Shown piece after piece: positions 17,082 to 24,898 of a stretch of 40,828 nucleotides of DNA (position 1 is the first letter of the stretch; each line of letters starts with the position of its first letter). Under the pieces are notes generated by a model that was not told where the DNA came from, made no database searches, and saw nothing but the letters and a program-made list of their open reading frames with translations. The DNA is from Bacillota bacterium. Its GTDB lineage: Bacteria > Bacillota > Clostridia > Clostridiales > Caloramatoraceae. Location of the stretch: positions 1 to 40,828 of the forward strand of contig JAEWEN010000093.1 of the NCBI GenBank assembly GCA_023389275.1, read 5' to 3'. The position numbers were made by a program, and so were the translations under genes.

Positions 17082-17792
17082 TTATTTGCTTTTTGCTATT
17101 TGATTTTTAAGAATCTCTATTACTTCATCACAGCTCATTACATTGCAATAAATTTGATCCATAATCATTAACTCAGCATCATGTAGTTCCTTTGTTGCTG
17201 CACAGCAACAATCTTCAGGTACTATTACTTCAAATCCTGCATCAGCAAGACTTCTTACAGTTGATGCAACACATTGGTCAGTAACAACTCCAGTACATAC
17301 TACAGTTTCAATTCCCATATTTCTAAGGATTCTTTCATAGTTAGAACCACTAAGTACACTGTCAGTTGTTTTTTCAACTACAAGTTCGTCTTCTAATGGT
17401 TTTAATTCATCAATCATTTCTGCTCCGTAGTGTCCAACAGGAAGTAATATGTTATTCCAGCCAGGTCTTCTTTGAACAGGAGATCTGTCACGTCCATCTT
17501 TGTGGTAGCAAGCTATTCTACCAAAGTTAACTTCTAATTTATTTTCTCTAAAGAATTCTAGTATTTTTTGATTGTTAGGTATAACAATGTTTTCAAGACG
17601 ATCATAGAAGTATTCCCATTTATCCCACATACCTCTTTCTCTAGCATCATCTGCATCACCAAAATTTTTGTTAACAAATTGATTTTGCATATCTACTATT
17701 AAAAGAGCTGTTTTACTTGGGTCTGGTGCTATTGTAGCTGCATCAGCAGGCGCGAATTCATAATATAAAGTTTGAGTTTTTTTGTTTTCCAT
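17082..17792 (-). CDS. Isochorismatase-family cysteine hydrolase (lysine-riboswitch controlled)
   Basis: A 236-residue hydrolase of the isochorismatase/nicotinamidase fold. The Asp-Lys-Cys triad is visible: D in LLIVDMQNQF (near residue 34), K in VVEKTTDSVLSG (near 140) and the nucleophile C in GVVTDQCVASTVR (near 174). Relatives cleave C-N bonds (nicotinamidase, ureidoacrylate amidase, biuret hydrolase), so an amide or carbamoyl substrate is likely, but which one is unknown. It is the first gene after a lysine riboswitch and is followed 20 bases later by a permease. A lysine-derived amide or an uptake-and-hydrolysis route yielding lysine is an inference from context. The start is supported by AGGAGG about nine bases upstream. 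Confidence 0.92.
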   Translation of the reverse strand: MENKKTQTLYYEFAPADAATIAPDPSKTALLIVDMQNQFVNKNFGDADDARERGMWDKWEYFYDRLENIVIPNNQKILEFFRENKLEVNFGRIACYHKDGRDRSPVQRRPGWNNILLPVGHYGAEMIDELKPLEDELVVEKTTDSVLSGSNYERILRNMGIETVVCTGVVTDQCVASTVRSLADAGFEVIVPEDCCCAATKELHDAELMIMDQIYCNVMSCDEVIEILKNQIAKSK

Positions 17793-17835
17793 AATTTATA
17801 TCCTCCTAATTGGTAATTTCATAATTAAGATAAAT

Positions 17836-17863
17836 AAAAAAGCCCTGAGCATACACTCAGGGC
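17836..17863 (-). terminator. Riboswitch-controlled terminator
   Basis: GCCCTGAG pairs with CTCAGGGC (8 bp, 6-nt loop), followed on the minus strand by six U. It sits between the aptamer and the hydrolase start. An AGTAAATA/TATTTACT pair (about 17866-17898) just upstream, spanning the aptamer-terminator linker, could take part in the alternative fold. Confidence 0.92.
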
Positions 17864-17904
17864 AGTAAATACATATAAAAGCACATGTTTATTTACTATA
17901 CGAT

Positions 17905-18075
17905 GAATGATAGCTCTCCACAAAATAAATTTTGTGACAATTTTACACATGTTTTGTGCAAAACCAGCTATACAGTGTCAAGCCACAACTGTACGCTTCG
18001 GCGAAAAATCCTTTCAAACTGCTTCATAGTGCTTACCTCTGCAGCTTTACTAATAAATTTCGCTCCTCTATCTTA
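17905..18075 (-). promoter_or_regulatory. Lysine riboswitch (L-box)
   Basis: Read on the minus strand, the leader contains in order AGATAGAGGAGCGAA, an AGTAA element, GAAAGG, the invariant CGCCGAAGC, a CTGG/TGTCA region and GGAGAGCTATC. These are the conserved blocks of the lysine aptamer, and I could match them one by one with the Bacillus subtilis lysC leader. P1 is formed by GATAG (18072-18068) and CTATC (17913-17909). With the downstream terminator, the expected logic is premature termination when lysine is abundant. Confidence 0.94.
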
Positions 18076-18095
18076 ATTATTGGTCATTAGCTACC

Positions 18096-18124
18096 ATTAT
18101 GCACCAAAAAGCGCCATCAGTCAA
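18096..18124 (-). promoter_or_regulatory. Promoter of the lysine riboswitch operon
   Basis: On the minus strand a TTGACT -35 box (18124-18119) is followed, after a 17-base spacer, by CATAAT (18101-18096). The aptamer begins about 20 bases further on, which fits transcription starting near 18089. Confidence 0.75.
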
Positions 18125-18201
18125 CAATATTTTCAAATATAGTTATTCAATTGGAATAATTTAAAATTAAGGTAATTGGGAAAGGTTATATAGAAACTGC
18201 T

Positions 18202-20136
18202 CTAAAGTCCCTTAAATTGTTTAATAATTTTATTTAAAGTATCAATAGTACAGCTCATAATATCTGCTTTTTTTGATAAACTTTCTGAAGTTAATAATTG
18301 AGAGTGTGTAGTATCATTTATTTCTGTAAAGTTAGAATTTACTTTTTCAAAGGAATCATTTATTACTTCAACTTTGTTCATTAAATCCTTAAGAAATAAG
18401 GTTTGAAGTTCAAATTTAGATGTAATATCTCCAATAAATTCAGTAATAGACAATATATTTGATATTATAGAGGTTATTTCCTCAGAGATTAAATTAGAAA
18501 TTACATGGGTTAATTCTAATTGCTTCTTTACTATATTAGTAGAGACATCTGATTCTTTTGCATTACTTAAAATCTCATTAATAATTGTATTCATTTTATG
18601 AACCACTTCTTTAGTTTGTATTGAAAGCTTTCTTACTTCTTTAGAAACTACTGCAAATCCAGAGCCAGCTTGTCCTGCCCTAGCAGCTTCTATTGAAGCG
18701 TTTATAGCTAATAAATTGCTTTGAGCTGAAATTTCTTCAATAAATTTAGCAAAGTTATGGATAGTTTCAACTGATTTTGTAAAGTTATTAATAGCTATGA
18801 AGTTTGTATTAAATTTAACTTCTGTTTCTTTAATTATATTTGACATTTTTTCTAAACTATTTATTCCATTACTTGCTGAGTATTTTATTTTTTCACTATC
18901 ATTTTTTAGATTTTCTAGTGTAGAAAGAATTTCAACACTACTTTTATTTATTTCTTCTACAGAAGCAGAAATGTTTCTAAGTTCTGTTATATTTGAGTTT
19001 AGGAAACATGTACTACTTTCAATAGATGAGGTGATTTGGTCCATTGATTTATTAGATTTATTATGAATAATTGAAAACCCATTACTTAAATCTTTAACCT
19101 CATTTACAGCAATTTTAATATTTTTAAAGTTGTCCATTAAAGTAGTAATAAATCCATTAAATTCTCTAGCTAAATTAGATATTTCATCTTTTCCTACAAC
19201 TTCTACAAGTTGATTTAAGTCTTTTTGCTTAATAATATTAGTTATTCTATTTATAGGATTTATAACTTTTAAGTTTAACCATAAAAGTATAATAAAAGAT
19301 AAAAGTAATATTAATATAATTAAGATTACTGAATAACTTGCTAAGGTATTTAATGCATGAACTCCTGATGTACTTGTAGTTTCTACATGGAGTATTCCAA
19401 GGGGAGTGCCAGATGAGTTAACGTATGTGGATTCAGCTTTTACAACCATTTTTTCCTTGTATAAAACTTTAGATATTTTAGAATTAGTTATTTTAGGTTC
19501 TTTAATAGTAGATAGCATATAGCCATTATTAAATTTAAGAGTTATATCTGCATTCATAATTTCCATGCCAGTTTTAATCATAGAATTACTTAGCTCTCGT
19601 CCAGTTATAAGATATCCATTTGGATTTTTAAAAGTAGTATCCTCATTAGTACATATTTTAGCTACTGCTAAAATATAAGCACTATTTGATGTTAATACTA
19701 CATCACTAGCAAAGTAGTTGTTTGAATCTAGCTTTTTTACAATACTTAAGTCTTTTAAAATAGAGCCATTCCATTCTTTAGGGGTTTTTTCAGAAGCATT
19801 TAAAACATTAAAATCTTTATCTAAAACAATAAGTACTTCAGATGAAGTATTCTCCTTAGCACTAGATAATACATTTTCATTAATCCAGTTAATGTCAGTA
19901 TTTTTTACAGCATTATATAGGTCTGTCCAAGGAAGCCATGAGCTTATTGAATCCCTTTGACTATATAAAATTGAATCAATATATTTAATAGTGTTTTTTA
20001 TGTTTTGTTCACCTTTATCTGTCTCAATTTGAGTTATACTTTTGTTTATTGAAGTATAAGTTAAGCCTGCTACTATAATTATTGGAACTATAATAGTACA
20101 TATTATTAGCACTAAAAACTTTAAGCGCAATTTCAT
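18202..20136 (-). CDS. Methyl-accepting chemotaxis protein with CHASE4-like sensor
   Basis: A 644-residue chemoreceptor. Order: transmembrane helix 1 (about 6-26), an extracellular sensor of about 240 residues with the WLPWTDLYNAV block suggestive of CHASE4, helix 2 (about 270-292), a HAMP region starting NPINRITNII, then a long coiled-coil signalling domain. The hairpin tip carries the conserved AQSNLLAINASIEAARAGQAGSGFAVVSKEVRKL, which contacts CheA and CheW. No C-terminal CheR-binding pentapeptide is seen. The start follows TAGGAGG. It is monocistronic. No flagellar or che genes occur in the window, and the ligand is unknown. Confidence 0.9.
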   Translation of the reverse strand: MKLRLKFLVLIICTIIVPIIIVAGLTYTSINKSITQIETDKGEQNIKNTIKYIDSILYSQRDSISSWLPWTDLYNAVKNTDINWINENVLSSAKENTSSEVLIVLDKDFNVLNASEKTPKEWNGSILKDLSIVKKLDSNNYFASDVVLTSNSAYILAVAKICTNEDTTFKNPNGYLITGRELSNSMIKTGMEIMNADITLKFNNGYMLSTIKEPKITNSKISKVLYKEKMVVKAESTYVNSSGTPLGILHVETTSTSGVHALNTLASYSVILIILILLLSFIILLWLNLKVINPINRITNIIKQKDLNQLVEVVGKDEISNLAREFNGFITTLMDNFKNIKIAVNEVKDLSNGFSIIHNKSNKSMDQITSSIESSTCFLNSNITELRNISASVEEINKSSVEILSTLENLKNDSEKIKYSASNGINSLEKMSNIIKETEVKFNTNFIAINNFTKSVETIHNFAKFIEEISAQSNLLAINASIEAARAGQAGSGFAVVSKEVRKLSIQTKEVVHKMNTIINEILSNAKESDVSTNIVKKQLELTHVISNLISEEITSIISNILSITEFIGDITSKFELQTLFLKDLMNKVEVINDSFEKVNSNFTEINDTTHSQLLTSESLSKKADIMSCTIDTLNKIIKQFKGL

Positions 20137-20242
20137 TTCATAACCTCCTAACTAATTTTTAATATATTAGAATTAACCACTATAAAATATGAAACAGTAG
20201 GGGATTAGGTTAGTAAAAATTATAAAAAATATATGTAATTAG

Positions 20243-20289
20243 TTGACTTAGTCAATTTAAATTTATTATAATAGTTGATATAGTCAACT
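20243..20289 (+). promoter_or_regulatory. bilQRS promoter with two MarR-type operator dyads
   Basis: A -35 box TTGACT (20243-20248) and a -10 box TATAAT (20267-20272) are 18 bases apart. Dyad 1 is TTGACTTAGTCAA (20243-20255), a perfect 6+1+6 palindrome on the -35 box. Dyad 2 is AGTTGATATAGTCAACT (20273-20289), with the same TTGA...TAGTCAA core, directly after the -10 box. Their centres are 32 bp apart, about three helical turns. This is the expected layout for autorepression by the MarR protein encoded next. Confidence 0.75.
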
Positions 20290-20313
20290 AAATGCAAAAA
20301 GGTGGTATAAGTA

Positions 20314-20760
20314 GTGGATAATAAGAAAAGTTTACCTTATGATATAGACTTTAATTTGGCCCAGTATATATGTTTTTTTTATAAGGAATTTCAAAAATAC
20401 TGTGAAGAAAAGTTAAAGCCATATAATTTAACTAATGGTCTTTATATGTATTTAATATTTATACATAAAAAGCCTGGAAGTACATTAAATGAAATAAGTA
20501 AGGCTTTAAAACTTGATAAGGCTCTTACAACTAGAGCTATAAAAAAGCTAATAGAATATGGATATGTTGAGAAAGTAGTAAATGAAAATGATAGTAGATC
20601 ATTTAATATATATGCTACTGAAAAATGTGATGAAGCTATGGTACAAATGAAAAATTTATTTGTAGAGTGGCAAAAAATAATACTAAAGGGATTTTCAAAA
20701 GAAGAAACAGAAACTTTTCAAGCTTTGTTTAAAAAAGCTTCTTCAAATATAAAGTTTTAG
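20314..20760 (+). CDS. bilQ: MarR-family regulator of the bilirubin reductase operon (BilQ)
   Basis: A 148-residue winged-helix regulator. The helix-turn-helix region LNEISKALKLDKALTTRAIKKLIEYGYV (about 66-93) and the wing VEKVVNENDSRSFNIYAT are typical of MarR. It begins with GTG 20314 behind AAAGGTGG; its stop is 11 bases before the next ATG and the next gene's ribosome site overlaps that stop. Paired dyads at its own promoter suggest it represses the operon until a ligand, plausibly bilirubin or a related tetrapyrrole, releases it. The name rests on the MarR-OYE-flavodoxin order and on the HGDR motif in the neighbour, not on this protein alone. Confidence 0.85.
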   Translation: MDNKKSLPYDIDFNLAQYICFFYKEFQKYCEEKLKPYNLTNGLYMYLIFIHKKPGSTLNEISKALKLDKALTTRAIKKLIEYGYVEKVVNENDSRSFNIYATEKCDEAMVQMKNLFVEWQKIILKGFSKEETETFQALFKKASSNIKF

Positions 20761-20771
20761 GAGTTAATACT

Positions 20772-21884
20772 ATGTATGAAAATATATTTAAACATATAAA
20801 AATAAGAGACTTAGAAATAAAAAATAGAGTAGTTTTTGCACCAACTTCAATGGGGTATGATAGAGAAACATACTTAAAAAAACTTATAGAAATAGCAAGT
20901 GGAGAAGTTGGACTTATAGTAATTGGAGATATTTCTGTTAAAGATTCATTTCATAAAGGTATACCTACATTATCAGATGATATTCATATAGATTACTATA
21001 AAAAAGTTACAGATGCTGTACATAAATATGGCTGTAAGATTTCAGCTCAATTATTTCATCCAGATTATGATATAGATTCTATTAAGGAATTAATGAAAAC
21101 AAAAGAAATTAGTAGAGAACAAGTTAGAGAAAAAATTAAAGAAAGTATGTATAGCTATATAAATGAAATGTCTAAAGAAAAGATAAATGATATTCAAAAT
21201 AACTTTGTAGAAGCTAGCATTAGAGCTAAAAAAGCTGGATTTGATATGATTCAGATTCATGGAGACAGGCTTTTAGGGAGCTTTTCCTCAAGTATTTTTA
21301 ATAAAAGAAATGATGAATATGGAAAAAGCGCTGAAAATAGAGCAAAAATGTCTGTAGAAGTTGTTAAAAAAATTAGAAGTGAAATAGATAATATGCCAAT
21401 TGATTATAAAATAGGTATTAGAAAGGAAAATCCTGATATAGGTAAAGGGGGACCTACTATAGATGAAGTAGAGACCTTTGTTAAATTATTAGATAAAGCA
21501 GGTGTAGATAGTTTTCATGTAGCTATTGCAAATCATTCACTTATAAAGGATACAATACCAGGAAATAATCATCCACATTTAAAAGGAGAAGGCTGTTTTC
21601 TTGATTTAGCAAAAGAAGTTAAAAAGTATACAAATAAGGTTGTTTGTGGAGTTGGAAAACTTAAAACACCAAAGTTTATTAATAGTGTTTTAGAAAATGA
21701 TTTAGACATGATAGCTTTATCAAGACAACTTATTGCTGATGATAAATGGGCAATAAAGCTTAAAGAAGGAAGAGAAGAAGATATAAATTACTGTAGATTT
21801 TGCAATGTAAAATGTACAAATTCATTAATGAATGGAACTTCCTTTGGATGTATATTACATGAGATAAATAAGGAGGAGATGTAA
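20772..21884 (+). CDS. bilR: Bilirubin reductase BilR (Old Yellow Enzyme family)
   Basis: A 370-residue FMN-dependent TIM-barrel ene-reductase, expected to reduce bilirubin to urobilinogen. The barrel motifs KNRVVFAPTSM, KISAQLFHP and GVGKLKTP are seen. The segment where most Old Yellow Enzymes have an HGAHGYL-type motif reads IHGDRLLGS (H163-G164-D165-R166); HGDR with its Asp and Arg is, as I recall, the published signature of BilR (residues 166/167 in Clostridium symbiosum). A [4Fe-4S]-type cluster motif C341-x2-C344-x3-C348-x11-C360 closes the protein. The C-terminal FAD/NADPH domain of 2,4-dienoyl-CoA reductases is absent, so electrons probably come from the flavodoxin encoded next. TTAGGAG overlaps the bilQ stop. 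Confidence 0.88.
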   Translation: MYENIFKHIKIRDLEIKNRVVFAPTSMGYDRETYLKKLIEIASGEVGLIVIGDISVKDSFHKGIPTLSDDIHIDYYKKVTDAVHKYGCKISAQLFHPDYDIDSIKELMKTKEISREQVREKIKESMYSYINEMSKEKINDIQNNFVEASIRAKKAGFDMIQIHGDRLLGSFSSSIFNKRNDEYGKSAENRAKMSVEVVKKIRSEIDNMPIDYKIGIRKENPDIGKGGPTIDEVETFVKLLDKAGVDSFHVAIANHSLIKDTIPGNNHPHLKGEGCFLDLAKEVKKYTNKVVCGVGKLKTPKFINSVLENDLDMIALSRQLIADDKWAIKLKEGREEDINYCRFCNVKCTNSLMNGTSFGCILHEINKEEM

Positions 21885-22394
21885 ATGAAAGCTTTAGTTT
21901 TATATTCTTCATTAACTGGAAATACTGAAAAAATAGGAAAGGCAATTAGTGAAGCTATACCATTTGAAAAAGAAATACATAGTGTAGATGAAAGCTATAA
22001 TTTAGAAGAATACGACTTAATTGCAATTGGATATTGGGTAAATAAAGGAATTTGTGACAATAAAGTGAAGCAGATACTAGAGAATGTTGAAAATAAAAAT
22101 ATAGTGTTATTTGGAACATTAGGTGCAAAAGATAGTGGTCATTACTATGAAAGTACAAAGAAAAGAATAGAAGAGGTTGTAGCATCTAGTAATAAAGTTT
22201 TAGGACATTTTCTATGTCAAGGAAAAATAGATGAAAGATTAACCGAAAGATATAAGGAAATGCTTAAGAAAAATCCAGATGATGAGCATATTAAACAGCA
22301 GCTTCAAAATCATGCTGAAGCTAGCAGTCATCCAGATTTTAATGATATAGAAATGGCGAAAGACTTTATAAATAATATAATTAAAGATTTTTAA
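21885..22394 (+). CDS. bilS: Flavodoxin-like partner of bilirubin reductase (BilS)
   Basis: A 169-residue flavodoxin-family protein. The N-terminal FMN-phosphate loop reads YSSLTGNTEKIGKAI (residues 7-21), followed by DLIAIGYWVNKG and VLFGTLGAKDSGHYY, the isoalloxazine-contacting loops. A charged, helical tail (about 115-150) is longer than in small electron-carrier flavodoxins. The ATG directly follows the bilR stop (TAAATG) and the AAGGAGGAG site lies inside bilR, so the two are translationally coupled. The role as electron donor or partner for BilR is inferred from the conserved bilQRS order. Confidence 0.85.
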   Translation: MKALVLYSSLTGNTEKIGKAISEAIPFEKEIHSVDESYNLEEYDLIAIGYWVNKGICDNKVKQILENVENKNIVLFGTLGAKDSGHYYESTKKRIEEVVASSNKVLGHFLCQGKIDERLTERYKEMLKKNPDDEHIKQQLQNHAEASSHPDFNDIEMAKDFINNIIKDF

Positions 22395-22462
22395 TAGAAA
22401 AATTAAGGTTATAAAATTAACTAATAGTTAAAAAATTTAATTTTACATTAACTATAACTCAA

Positions 22463-22491
22463 TTGTAGCTATTTATATTAATTGATAGAAT
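22463..22491 (+). promoter_or_regulatory. Probable promoter of the XRE-TPR regulator
   Basis: TTGTAG (22463-22468) and TAGAAT (22486-22491) are 17 bases apart. A perfect palindrome, TTAACTAATAGTTAA, lies upstream at 22417-22431 between bilS and this gene and could be an operator; no clear terminator follows bilS. Confidence 0.45.
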
Positions 22492-22543
22492 AGTAGCATC
22501 AAAAGCTTTTGTTATTACTGTGTAATAGAGAGGAAATGTTGCT

Positions 22544-23587
22544 ATGAAAATAAACGAAATTATAAAAGAAAAAAGAAATGCTCAAGGATTAACTCAAGAA
22601 CAAGTTGCTGAGTATCTTGGAGTATCAACACCAGCAGTGAATAAATGGGAAAAGGGTAATTGTTATCCTGACATTACTATATTACCAGCATTAGCAAGGC
22701 TTTTAAGAGTTGATTTAAATACATTACTTTCCTTTAAGGAAAATCTATCAGAACAAGAAATAGGTAAGTTTATAAATAAACTAGCGGATATAATAAATAA
22801 TAAAGGCTTTCGTATTGCTTTTGAAAAAGCAATGGACAAAATTCATGAGTATCCTACTTGTAACAAGCTAATTGTAACAGTTGCTACAGTATTACACGGA
22901 AGTATGTGTATGTTTGATGTAGAGGATAAAGAATATTATGAAGATAAAATTGAAAAATTATATATAAAAGTTGCAAATAGTAATGATATAGAAGAAAGAA
23001 ATAAGGCAATTTCTATGTTGATTAATAAATACATAGAAAGAGAAGATTATCAAAAAGCACAAGAGTGTATCGATAAATTGCCAGATATTACTTATGATAA
23101 AAAGAGATTACAAGCAAATCTTTACATTAAATCTGGTGAACTTGATAAAGCATGTGAGATTTTTGAAAATAAATTAATGTCTATTACAAGTGATATATTT
23201 ATAACCTTAATGTCTATGATGGAAATTGCTTTAAAAGAAGAACGTCATGAAGATGCTAAGTATTTTGCACAGGTTATAGAGAAAACAACCGAGTTATATG
23301 AGTTGTGGGAGTATAATTCATATGCTGCTTATTTTAAACTATATACTACACAAAAAGATGTAAATAATTCTATAGTTGTTTTAAAGAAAATGCTATATGA
23401 AATGAGTAAAAAGTGGGATATATCAAAATCTAAATTGTATAGACATATAAATGTAAAATATAGTGAAGAAGGATTTAATGAACAGTTTATTTCAAATTTT
23501 ATAAACACACTAAAAAAAGATGATAAACTAAGTTTTTTAAAAGATAATAAAGAATTCCGTAATTTATTAAATAATAGATTTAATTAG
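22544..23587 (+). CDS. XRE-family regulator with TPR-like C-terminus
   Basis: A 347-residue regulator. Residues 1-62 form a Cro/C1-type helix-turn-helix (IIKEKRNAQGLTQEQVAEYL, VSTPAVNKWEKG). The rest is alpha-helical with repeat-like segments (for example YQKAQECIDKL and LDKACEIFENKL, about 165-215), resembling the TPR-like regions of peptide-sensing regulators in Firmicutes. Small XRE-TPR proteins of this kind are abundant in Clostridium and often act on neighbouring genes. Which gene this one controls cannot be told. The deformylase-like gene begins 25 bases downstream and may be cotranscribed. Confidence 0.85.
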   Translation: MKINEIIKEKRNAQGLTQEQVAEYLGVSTPAVNKWEKGNCYPDITILPALARLLRVDLNTLLSFKENLSEQEIGKFINKLADIINNKGFRIAFEKAMDKIHEYPTCNKLIVTVATVLHGSMCMFDVEDKEYYEDKIEKLYIKVANSNDIEERNKAISMLINKYIEREDYQKAQECIDKLPDITYDKKRLQANLYIKSGELDKACEIFENKLMSITSDIFITLMSMMEIALKEERHEDAKYFAQVIEKTTELYELWEYNSYAAYFKLYTTQKDVNNSIVVLKKMLYEMSKKWDISKSKLYRHINVKYSEEGFNEQFISNFINTLKKDDKLSFLKDNKEFRNLLNNRFN

Positions 23588-23612
23588 ATAATTAAGAAAG
23601 GTTATAGAAAAT

Positions 23613-24023
23613 ATGATAAAAGAAATTGTTAAAGATGTAATTTTTTTAAGTCAAAAGTCAGTAGATGCAACTAAAGAAGATATATTAGTTGTTGATGATT
23701 TAGTAGATACTTTAAATGCTAATTTAGAAGAATGTGTTGGTATGGCTGCTAATATGATAGGCGTAAAAAAGCGTATATTAGTTTTTTGCGAAGGGGAATC
23801 AATAATTCCTATGATAAACCCAGTTATACTAAAAAAAGATAAAAGTTATGAAGCAGAAGAGTGCTGTTTATCACTGGTTGGATCTAGAAAAACAACAAGG
23901 TATGAAACAATAGAAGTAGAGTATTTTGATAGAGATTTTAATAAACATAAAAAAATATTTAGTGGATTTACTGCACAGATTATTCAGCATGAAGTAGATC
24001 ACTTTGAAGGAATAATAATATAG
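23613..24023 (+). CDS. Peptide deformylase-like protein with altered motif I
   Basis: A 136-residue protein of the peptide deformylase fold, which removes the formyl group from nascent protein N-termini. Motif 2 reads EECCLSL, supplying the metal-binding cysteine, and motif 3 is QHEVDHFEG with both histidines and the catalytic glutamate. Motif 1, normally GxGLAAPQ, here is CVGMAANM (41-48): the glutamine that stabilises the transition state is replaced by Met and the Pro by Asn. This variant recurs in clostridial deformylase paralogues as far as I recall. It is also shorter than the usual 150-190 residues. Metal binding is likely, while full activity is uncertain; it may be a second copy beside a housekeeping enzyme outside the window. 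Confidence 0.82.
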   Translation: MIKEIVKDVIFLSQKSVDATKEDILVVDDLVDTLNANLEECVGMAANMIGVKKRILVFCEGESIIPMINPVILKKDKSYEAEECCLSLVGSRKTTRYETIEVEYFDRDFNKHKKIFSGFTAQIIQHEVDHFEGIII

Positions 24024-24106
24024 TAAATAAGTTTATTTGGTAATTTATTACATGTTAGATATAATATAAAAGAGTTAAATATTATTTTCTTCGGAGGATA
24101 AAGAAG

Positions 24107-24784
24107 ATGAATAAAGTGTTAGTTGTAGAGGATGATTCTGAAATTAATAAAATGCTAAAAATTTTATTAATGAAAAATGGATATGAAGTAGTATCAGCAT
24201 TTTCAGGTACAGAAGCCCTTTTATTATTAGAAAAAGAATCGTTTAATTTAATTTTGCTAGACTTAATGCTACCAGGGTTAAGTGGAGAAGAAATTTTTAT
24301 AAATATTAACGAGAAATTAAATACTCCTATTATATGTGTATCAGCAAAAGATGATTTAAATACTAAGCTTAAAATGATTAGAGATGGAGCAGATGACTAT
24401 ATAACAAAACCTTTTAATAATGAGGAACTAATTGTGCGAATTGGTGCAGTTTTAAGAAGAACAAACAATAGTGAAAACATAAATAAGGTTAATGTATTTC
24501 AATTTAAGGACTTAATATTAGATAGTGAAAATCACTTTGTATCTATTAATAATGAATCAATAGAGCTTACTGTAAAGGAATATCGTATATTAGAATTATT
24601 AATTAGTAGTCCTAAAAAAGTGTTTACCAAGCAAAATATTTTTGAAAGTGTTTGGGAAGAAGAATGTTTTATTGACGAAAGAGCAGTTACAGTACATGTT
24701 AGTAACTTACGTAATAAATTAAGACATGGAGAAAAATACATAAAAACAGTTTGGGGAATAGGATATAAAATGCAGGATAATTAA
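24107..24784 (+). CDS. OmpR/PhoB-family response regulator
   Basis: A 225-residue response regulator. The receiver domain shows the acidic pair VVEDDSE, phospho-acceptor D52 in LILLDLMLPG, the conserved Ser in CVSAKDD and Lys in YITKPF. The C-terminal winged helix (about 130-225) contains ELTVKEYRILELLI and RAVTVHVSNLRNKL. CGGAGGA precedes the ATG. It starts a four-gene set with an ABC transporter and a histidine kinase. In Firmicutes such sets sense and export peptide antibiotics, so this regulator probably controls the transporter genes 115 bases downstream. Confidence 0.92.
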   Translation: MNKVLVVEDDSEINKMLKILLMKNGYEVVSAFSGTEALLLLEKESFNLILLDLMLPGLSGEEIFININEKLNTPIICVSAKDDLNTKLKMIRDGADDYITKPFNNEELIVRIGAVLRRTNNSENINKVNVFQFKDLILDSENHFVSINNESIELTVKEYRILELLISSPKKVFTKQNIFESVWEEECFIDERAVTVHVSNLRNKLRHGEKYIKTVWGIGYKMQDN

Positions 24785-24898
24785 TTTTAAACTTTATACT
24801 TTCTTGATAAATTCCAGACTCTATTTTAATACCTTTCATTTATGATTAAAAGCAAGATTAAATAATCATTAATTTTAGAAAGTAAGAGGTGAAAAAAT

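Noticed and set aside
17885..18076. A 63-codon plus-strand open frame upstream of the hydrolase gene
   Set aside because: It lies antisense to the lysine riboswitch, has no ribosome site and no family resemblance; the conserved RNA explains the sequence.
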